Positions 58,223 to 64,000 of a DNA stretch of 64,000 bases are shown here, piece by piece. Origin of the DNA: Nocardioides mesophilus (GTDB lineage Bacteria > Actinomycetota > Actinomycetes > Propionibacteriales > Nocardioidaceae); assembly GCF_014395785.1 (NCBI RefSeq), contig NZ_CP060713.1, forward strand, positions 152,501 to 216,500. The letters are read 5' to 3'. The notes under the pieces are model-generated. The model made no database searches, had not been told where the DNA came from, and saw only the letters and a list, made by a program, of their open reading frames with translations. The translations under genes and the position numbers were made by a program. The first letter of the stretch is position 1. Each line of letters starts with the position of its first letter.

Positions 58223-58261
58223 GTGGAGCGGGGTGGAGGGCGCCGGTGGGGCGCAGTGGAG
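58223..58261 (+). promoter_or_regulatory. Second GTGGAG box set facing moxR
   Basis: Plus strand GTGGAG at 58223-58228 and 58233-58238, then GTGGGG at 58246-58251 and GTGGAG at 58256-58261: two pairs, 10 bp within each pair. Same motif and phasing as the mraZ array, opposite orientation, about 210 bp before moxR. Confidence 0.5.
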
Positions 58262-58431
58262 GGATCGCGGGCAGCTGCGGCGATGCCGCGCGCGGTCTAG
58301 GTGCCGTGCGTCACACTCAGGGTGAGGGGGTCCGCCGGCCACGATCGGGTGACGGTCGGCCCACCCCTCGCGCGTGCCGATGACAGCGCCCCTGGCATGA
58401 GGTTGACTACAGCCCACCGATCAGGGGGATG

Positions 58432-58447
58432 GCCCACCACCGTGGGC
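58432..58447 (+). promoter_or_regulatory. Small hairpin before moxR ribosome site
   Basis: GCCCAC, 4-nt loop, GTGGGC, ending 22 nt upstream of the GTG start. An overlapping longer arm (CAGCCCAC at 58410 and GTGGGCTG at 58442) can pair instead. Could be an operator or RNA switch, or chance. Confidence 0.3.
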
Positions 58448-58469
58448 TGCGGAACAGAAAGAGGACGGC

Positions 58470-59489
58470 GTGACCTCAGTGGAACCCGACACCCACGAAC
58501 AGGCCCGTGGCGCGGGGGCGGTCGGCGGTCCGGCCGACCTCGACACCCTGGGCCGGGTGGCCGCGCGGGTGCGGGGCAGCATCGAGAAGGTGATCGAGGG
58601 CAAGCCCGAGGTCGCGCGGCTGGCGCTCGTGGTGCTCCTGGCCGAGGGCCACCTGCTCATCGAGGACGTGCCCGGCGTCGGCAAGACGATGCTGAGCAAG
58701 ACCCTCGCCCGCTCCATCGACTGCTCGGTGCGCCGGATCCAGTTCACCCCGGACCTGCTGCCCTCCGACGTCACCGGCGTCTCGATCTTCAACCAGGACA
58801 GCCGCGAGTTCGAGTTCCGCCCCGGAGGGGTCTTCGCCAACATCGTGGTCGGCGACGAGATCAACCGGGCCTCCCCCAAGACCCAGTCGGCGCTGTTGGA
58901 GTGCATGGAGGAGCGCCAGGTCACGGTGGACGGCTCCACCTACCACCTCGAGGCGCCGTTCATGGTGATCGCGACCCAGAACCCGATCGAGATGGAGGGC
59001 ACCTACGCCCTGCCGGAGGCGCAGCGGGACCGGTTCATGGCCCGGGTCTCGATGGGCTACCCGGTCGAGGCGGCCGAGATCGCGATGCTGAACTCCCACA
59101 CCGGCTCCAACCCGCTCGGCGACCTCGAGCCCGTCACTGACGCCGCCGAGATCCGCGACCTGATCGAGGTCGTCAACGACGTCTACGTCGCCGAGCCCGT
59201 CCAGCGCTACACGGTGGCGATCACCACCGCCACCCGCCGCTCCCCCGAGCTGATGCTCGGCGCCTCGCCGCGCGCCACCTTGCACCTGGTGCGGGCGGCC
59301 AAGGCCGCGGCCGCGCTGGCCGGACGCGACTACGTGATCCCCGACGACGTACAAGCCCTCGCGGTGCAGGTCCTGGCGCACCGGATGCTGCCGACCGTCG
59401 AGGCGTCGATGAGCGGTCGTACGCCGGAGGCCGCGTTGCGCCAGATCGTCGCGGGCGTGGCGATGCCCGAGAGCCGACGCGGGTCCTGA
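58470..59489 (+). CDS. MoxR-family AAA+ ATPase
   Basis: 339 aa chaperone-like ATPase. Walker A GVGKT at 69-73 (IEDVPGVGKTMLSKTLA), Walker B VVGDEINRASPKTQSALLE, sensor IATQNPIEMEGTYALPEAQRDRF. Works with DUF58 and transglutaminase-type partners encoded next; the cluster is thought to mature secreted or membrane proteins, role unknown. GTG 58470 with GAGGA; divergent from mraZ across 453 bp. Confidence 0.93.
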   Translation: MTSVEPDTHEQARGAGAVGGPADLDTLGRVAARVRGSIEKVIEGKPEVARLALVVLLAEGHLLIEDVPGVGKTMLSKTLARSIDCSVRRIQFTPDLLPSDVTGVSIFNQDSREFEFRPGGVFANIVVGDEINRASPKTQSALLECMEERQVTVDGSTYHLEAPFMVIATQNPIEMEGTYALPEAQRDRFMARVSMGYPVEAAEIAMLNSHTGSNPLGDLEPVTDAAEIRDLIEVVNDVYVAEPVQRYTVAITTATRRSPELMLGASPRATLHLVRAAKAAAALAGRDYVIPDDVQALAVQVLAHRMLPTVEASMSGRTPEAALRQIVAGVAMPESRRGS

Positions 59490-59514
59490 GGAGCGGACGG
59501 ACAGGAGCACTGGG

Positions 59515-60798
59515 ATGCGCGAGGCGCTCTCCGCACTGACCACCCGGGGCCGGGCCTTCCTGGCCGCCGGGGCCACCGCCCTCGTCTGCGCGGTCCTGCT
59601 CGGCTACGACGAGCTGGTCCGGGTCGGCGCGCTGCTGGTCGCCGTGCCGCTGGTGACCGCGTGGTTCCTGGGCCGCAGCCGCTACCGGCTCGGCCTGGTC
59701 CGGACCGTCTCCCCTCCGCAGGTGGTCGCCGGCCAGCAGACGCGGGTGACGCTCGACCTGACCAACGACGGTCGGATGCCGACCGGCCTGCTGCTGCTCG
59801 AGGACCAGATCCCCTACGTGCTGGGCACCCGGCCCCGGTTCGTCATCGACCGGATGGGTCCGCGCTGGAAGCGCACGGTGAGCTACGTCGTGCGCTCGGA
59901 GGTCCGCGGCAAGTTCCTGATCGGCCCGATGAAGGTGCGGCTCAGCGACCCCTTCGGGATGGTCGAGCTGGACCGCACCTTCCAGACCACGTCGTCGCTG
60001 GTGGTGACGCCGCGCGTCACGCCGCTGCCGCCGATCCCGCTCTCGGGCGCCTGGACCGGCTCGGGCGACAACCGGCCGCGGGCCTTCGCCAGCGGCAGCG
60101 CCGAGGACGTCACCGTGCGTGAGTACCGCCGCGGCGACGACCTGCGCCGCGTGCACTGGCGCAGCAGCGCGCACGCCGGTGAACTGATGGTCCGCCGCGA
60201 GGAGCAGCCCTGGCAGTCCCGGGCGACGCTGTTCCTCGACAACCGCAAGATCGCCCACCGCGGCACCGGCGCCGGCTCCTCGCTGGAGCACGCCGTCGCC
60301 CTGGCCGCCTCGATCGGGGTGCACCTGATCCAGCGCGGGTTCAGCGTCCGGCTGGTCACCGCCGGCGGCGACGAGGGCGCGCGGCTGTGGCACCAGCACG
60401 GCTCGCTGGCCGCCGAGACCGGTCCGCTGCTGGAGTCGCTGGCCGTAGTCACCGAGCTCGGCCGCCCCGGCCTCGACGTCGCCTGGCTGCAGGAGGGCGG
60501 CCACTCCGGCCTGCTCGTCGCGGTGCTCGGCGCGGTCGGGGACCACGACCGGGCGACGCTGACCCGGATGCGGCACTCCGCGGCGAACGCGATGGCGGTG
60601 GCGCTCGACGTGTCCGCCTGGAACCGGGGGCCCGGCGGCTCCACCGACGCCGTCCCGTGGCTCGGCGCGCACGGCTGGCGGGCGGTCCCGGCCGGGCCGA
60701 AGGAGCCGATCCCCACCGTCTGGCAGGACCTCGGCCTGCTCGCCCGCACCGGTCGCACCGCCCGGCAGAGCCCGCACAGCACGGAGTTCGTCTCGTGA
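59515..60798 (+). CDS. DUF58 (von Willebrand-like) membrane protein
   Basis: 427 aa. Two N-terminal hydrophobic segments (about 10-55), then an extended domain and the DUF58 signature REYRRGDDLRRVHWR (202-216) followed by SSAHAGELMVRREEQ. Partner of MoxR ATPases in the standard MoxR-DUF58-transglutaminase cluster. 25 bp after moxR; its stop overlaps the transglutaminase start as GTGA. Confidence 0.92.
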   Translation: MREALSALTTRGRAFLAAGATALVCAVLLGYDELVRVGALLVAVPLVTAWFLGRSRYRLGLVRTVSPPQVVAGQQTRVTLDLTNDGRMPTGLLLLEDQIPYVLGTRPRFVIDRMGPRWKRTVSYVVRSEVRGKFLIGPMKVRLSDPFGMVELDRTFQTTSSLVVTPRVTPLPPIPLSGAWTGSGDNRPRAFASGSAEDVTVREYRRGDDLRRVHWRSSAHAGELMVRREEQPWQSRATLFLDNRKIAHRGTGAGSSLEHAVALAASIGVHLIQRGFSVRLVTAGGDEGARLWHQHGSLAAETGPLLESLAVVTELGRPGLDVAWLQEGGHSGLLVAVLGAVGDHDRATLTRMRHSAANAMAVALDVSAWNRGPGGSTDAVPWLGAHGWRAVPAGPKEPIPTVWQDLGLLARTGRTARQSPHSTEFVS

Positions 60799-63211
60799 CC
60801 CGCCTGCACCTGCGCTGGCCGGCCACCACGGTGATCTCGTACGTCGCCGCGGCGACCACCTGGGTGACGATGCTGGCCTGGACCCCGTTCGCGGAGCGGC
60901 CGGCCGAGTTCATGGTGCCGCTGCTCGGCGTCTGCCTGCTGGTGGCGACCGCGGGCGCGCTGCTGCGTGCCACCCGGGTGCCGGTCCTCCTGGTCCCGGT
61001 CGCGCAGCTCCTGGTCGTCGCCCTGTGGCTGCAGCACCGGTGGGCCGGGGCGCAGGCACTCGGCGGCTGGCTGCCGACACCGGAGTCGCTGACCGCGGTG
61101 CGCGCCCTCCTCTCGGCCGGCGCGGACGCGGCCCAGGCCTACGCCGCACCGGTGCCGCAGTCGGCGCCGGAGTTCGCGACCCTGCTGGTGCTCGCCGGCG
61201 CCGCCACCGCGGTGCTCGTCGACCTGCTGGCCTGCGGGTTCCGGCGCGCTCCGCTGGCCGGCCTGCCGCTGCTGGCGGCGTACACCGCTCCGGTGAGCAT
61301 CCTCGACGGCGGCGTGCCCTGGGTGAAGTTCGCCTGCGCGGCGATGATGTTCCTGATCCTCATCGCCTGCCAGGAGGCGGTGCGGCTGACCCACTGGGGC
61401 CAGCAGGTCTCCGCCCGCGGCACCACCGACCCGACGGTGACCGGCCAGGCCGTCTGGTCCTCGGCGCGCAAGATCGGGGTCAGCGCCACCGCGGTCGCGG
61501 TCGTGGTGCCGCTGCTGGTGCCCACCCTGTCGCTCGAGTGGTTCGGGTCCGGCAACGGCACCGGCAGCGACGGGGATCCGGTCACGCTGTCGAACCCGAT
61601 CGCTGACCTCAAGCGCGACCTGGTGCAGGGCCCCGACGTGGACCTGGTCCGGGTCCGGACGTCGGAGGGTGACCCGACCTACCTGCGGATCAGCGTGCTC
61701 GACTCCTTCGACGGCGAGACCTGGCGCCCCTCGGGACGGCAGATCCCGGTCGAGCAGCGCGCCTCGGGGCTGGTGCCCCGGCCGCCCGGCCTCGACGCCG
61801 CCGTGGACCGCCGTACCACCCGGTGGAGCATCGACATCAGCAAGGACTTCTCCTCGATCTGGCTGCCGGTGCCCTACCCCATCTACTCGATCAACGCCCC
61901 CGGCGACTGGCGCTACGACCGGCGCACGCTCGACGTGATCAGCGCCACCGACACCCAGTCCACCGCCGGCATGCGCTACGACCTCGAGGCGATCCAGGTG
62001 CGGCCGACCCCGGCCCAGCTGGCCGAGGCCGCCCCGGCGCCGGCGACGGTGTTCGGTCCCTACACCGACTTCCCCGACACCGTGCCGGACCTGGTCCGCG
62101 ACCTGGCGTTGAAGGTGACCGCCGGGACCCGGAACAAGTACGACGCGGCCAAGGCGCTGCAGCGGTGGTTCCGCGTCGACGGCGGCTTCCGCTACTCCAC
62201 CGTCCGGGTCCCCTCGGGGAACGGGGTCAACGACCTCGAGGCCTTCCTGCGCACCGGCAAGGGCGGCCGGGTCGGCTACTGCGAGCAGTTCGCCGCCGCG
62301 ATGGCCCTGATGGGTCGCACGATCGGCATCCCGTCCCGGGTGGCGGTCGGGTTCCTGCGGCCCGACCCCGTCGGCAACGACACCTACGTCTACAGCTCGC
62401 GCGACCTGCACGCCTGGCCGGAGATGTACTTCGAGGGCACCGGCTGGGTCCGCTTCGAGCCGACGCCCGGAGTCCGCACCGGCGCCGCTCCGGCCTACAC
62501 CCGGCAGACCGGTCCGCTCCCCCAGGACCCGGAGGTGTCCGCCTCCGCGGCGGCCCCGCGGCCCAGCCTGAACCGCTTCGACGAGCCGTCCGCCTCGACC
62601 GACGCCGGGGCCGCCGGCGCGGGCGGGGACGGCAGCGGCCCGGCCGACTGGCTCGTCGGCCTCGGCGTGCTGGTGCTCGCCGCACTCCTGGCGGTCACCC
62701 CGCGGCTGGCACGCTCGGCCGTACGCCGGCGCCGCTGGGCCGGCGTCGCCACGCCCCGGGAGCTGGCCGAGACCGCCTGGGCGGAGCTGCGGGCGACGGC
62801 CCTGGACCTCGGCATCGCCTGGGACGACCGCGGCACGCTGCGCGCCCGGGCCCGGGACCTGGTCGCGTCGTTCGGCCGCCCCGGCCAGCAGGAGGACGCC
62901 TTCACCCGGGCGCCCGCGCGGGGGCCGCGGCGAACCCGGAGGCCGCCCAGGCGCTCGAGCGGCTGGTGCACCAGCTGGAGCGCGCGCGCTACGCCCGGTC
63001 GGTGCCGGAGTCGACGTCCGCGCAGGAGCAGGTCCGCGAGGACCTCGACCTCTGCGCCGAGGCCATGGCTGCGGGCGCCAGCCGCCGGCAGCGGACCCGG
63101 GCGACCTGGTTGCCGGTCTCGCTGGTGCGCGGTGCCTCGACCGGTCGGCGCACCAGGGTGCCGCGGGGCGTCTCGCTGCTCGACGAGCCGGGCGTCGACC
63201 ACGCCGGCTGA
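60795..63211 (+). CDS. Transglutaminase-like membrane protein (DUF3488/TgpA type), apparently frameshifted
   Basis: GTG 60795 start, GTGA overlap with DUF58. About six N-terminal hydrophobic segments, extracytoplasmic transglutaminase core with Cys496 (GYCEQFAAAM) and His539 (DLHAWPEMYF), and one more helix near 620. At the GGGGG run 62920-62924 the coding signal jumps: the +1 frame continues as ANPEAAQALERLVHQLERAR to a stop at 63211. The frame as sequenced instead runs through an Arg/Pro/Ser-rich shadow to 63338. One missing G would restore the normal tail. Either a sequencing error or a real frameshift that replaces the C-terminal domain. Confidence 0.85.
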
Positions 63212-63306
63212 CCGGACCGGCCCGGGCCGGGGCGACCGGTCCGCGACCGGGCGGCTGCCCGCCCGGGCCCACGACCGTCCGGGCGGTGATCACGCGGAGA
63301 CGGCGA

Positions 63307-63336
63307 ACGCACGCGGTCGGGGTCGACCGCGTGCGT
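63307..63336. terminator. Bidirectional intrinsic terminator
   Basis: Perfect 13-bp stem (ACGCACGCGGTCG and complement) with a 4-nt loop, between the transglutaminase (+) and DUF3040 (-) genes. Confidence 0.85.
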
Positions 63337-63355
63337 GAGGGCGGGAGATGCCGGC

Positions 63356-63802
63356 TCAGAGACCGTTCTGGTCGCGGCGCCGCCGCCAGCGCTCCTCGAA
63401 GCGCTCCATGAACGAGCCGCCCGAGGAGGCGGAGCGGCCACGCGGGCTGCGCCGGCGGGACCGGCTGCGGCCGCCGTCGATCAGCGTGAAGGGCGCGTGC
63501 GGGTCGGTGGCGTCCGGGGCGTCGGGGCCCGCGGCCTGGTGCCGCCACGAGCTCAGGGCGACGTACGCCGACCCGAGCATCAGCACGAACCCCACGATCC
63601 CGACGTAGGTGTTGCTGAGCACAGCGCCGGTCATCAGGACCGCCACGCCGACCACGAAGGCTCCGGCCGCGATGTAGGCGCGCCGACGGGCGTGCCGACG
63701 CAGCGTGGTTCCTCGCATCGTCGAGGCGAGCTTGGGATCCTCGGCGACCAGCGCCTTTTCCATCTGCTCGAGCAGACGCAGCTCTTCTTCGGACAGCGGC
63801 AC
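63356..63802 (-). CDS. DUF3040 membrane protein
   Basis: 148 aa. MPLSEEELRLLEQMEKALVAEDP is the DUF3040 signature, then two hydrophobic segments (AAGAFVVGVAVLMTGAVL and VGIVGFVLMLGSAYVAL) and a basic Ser/Arg-rich tail. The start is GTG at 63802 with GGGAGGG. Function unknown; common in actinobacteria near mraZ. A TAGACT -10-like element is at 63833-63838. Confidence 0.9.
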   Translation of the reverse strand: MPLSEEELRLLEQMEKALVAEDPKLASTMRGTTLRRHARRRAYIAAGAFVVGVAVLMTGAVLSNTYVGIVGFVLMLGSAYVALSSWRHQAAGPDAPDATDPHAPFTLIDGGRSRSRRRSPRGRSASSGGSFMERFEERWRRRRDQNGL

Positions 63803-63946
63803 TGTTTCCCTCCCGCCAGGGTTCGTGGTTTCAGTCTAGGCAGCCAGATCGAGAGGCGGTAGCGGAGCCCGGAAAATTCCTGGTCCCGGACGGTCCGGCT
63901 CTCTCGATGTATGACCGTTCCCGGGCCGGAGCAAACCGGTGTTCGC

Positions 63947-64000
63947 TCAGACGGTCTCCAGCGCGAGCAGCTTGGCGCGCATCGACGCGGTCGCCCGGCT
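63947..64000 (-). CDS. C-terminal fragment of unidentified protein
   Basis: Seventeen codons and a TGA: SRATASMRAKLLALETV, running off the right edge. The codon use fits a coding end. I do not recognise the family. Confidence 0.5.
   Translation of the reverse strand, partial: SRATASMRAKLLALETV

Noticed and set aside
63212-63338. Extension of the transglutaminase to 63338
   Set aside because: Arg/Pro/Gly-rich, enters the terminator hairpin, and the alternate frame ending at 63211 looks truly coding.

Overview
This window is about 72% G+C chromosomal DNA from a high-GC Gram-positive actinobacterium. The gene content and order look most like a Nocardioides-type member of the Propionibacteriales: a dcw cluster without ftsA, SepF and DivIVA (Wag31) downstream of FtsZ, PriA instead of separate HisA/TrpF, DUF3040 and MoxR-DUF58-transglutaminase genes beside mraZ, and a T-box in front of ileS. 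The genus is an inference from gene order and protein style, not from a database search. Almost everything is conserved housekeeping DNA. I see no rRNA, tRNA, CRISPR array, insertion sequence, phage or clear foreign island.

Layout. (1) 1-10,000: the end of pyruvate kinase, gltD and gltB (glutamate synthase), a VIT-family transporter, lgt and a Sco1-type copper lipoprotein. (2) 10,000-15,850: trpC-trpB-trpA, two small + strand DUF4190 proteins, three small membrane proteins usually linked to trp operons, and hisI; trpE is missing from its usual place. (3) 15,900-19,600: a heterodimeric ABC exporter. (4) 19,700-25,900: histidine biosynthesis split into two converging arms, priA-hisF on + and hisD-hisC-hisB-hisH plus a small membrane gene on -. 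(5) 26,000-35,000: a LON-domain protein, a YbaK-type deacylase, a membrane protein, dnaE, an acetyltransferase/chorismate mutase fusion, an RluD-type pseudouridine synthase, lspA and a DksA/TraR-type protein with a histone-H1-like tail. (6) 35,100-38,640: a T-box leader, ileS (type 2 enzyme) and a strong bidirectional terminator. (7) 38,650-58,100: the division and cell-wall cluster, read leftward from mraZ through an unlisted 50-residue membrane ORF, rsmH, ftsL, ftsI, murE, murF, mraY, murD, ftsW, murG, murC, ftsQ, ftsZ, pgeF, yggS, sepF, yggT to divIVA. (8) 58,470-63,340: a divergent moxR-DUF58-transglutaminase operon whose last gene looks frameshifted. (9) DUF3040 and the last codons of an unidentified gene.

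Regulation visible in the DNA: a T-box before ileS; four 10-bp-phased MraZ-type boxes embedded in the mraZ promoter, plus a second, opposite-facing set on the moxR side; several -10 elements exactly 6-7 nt before a start codon, suggesting leaderless mRNAs (pyk, VIT, TIGR03085, priA, hisD, LON); an inverted repeat over the hisD -35 region; and perfect hairpins in the gltB leader and at convergent gene ends. Many genes overlap by 4 bp (ATGA or GTGA), implying translational coupling in the his, trp and dcw operons.
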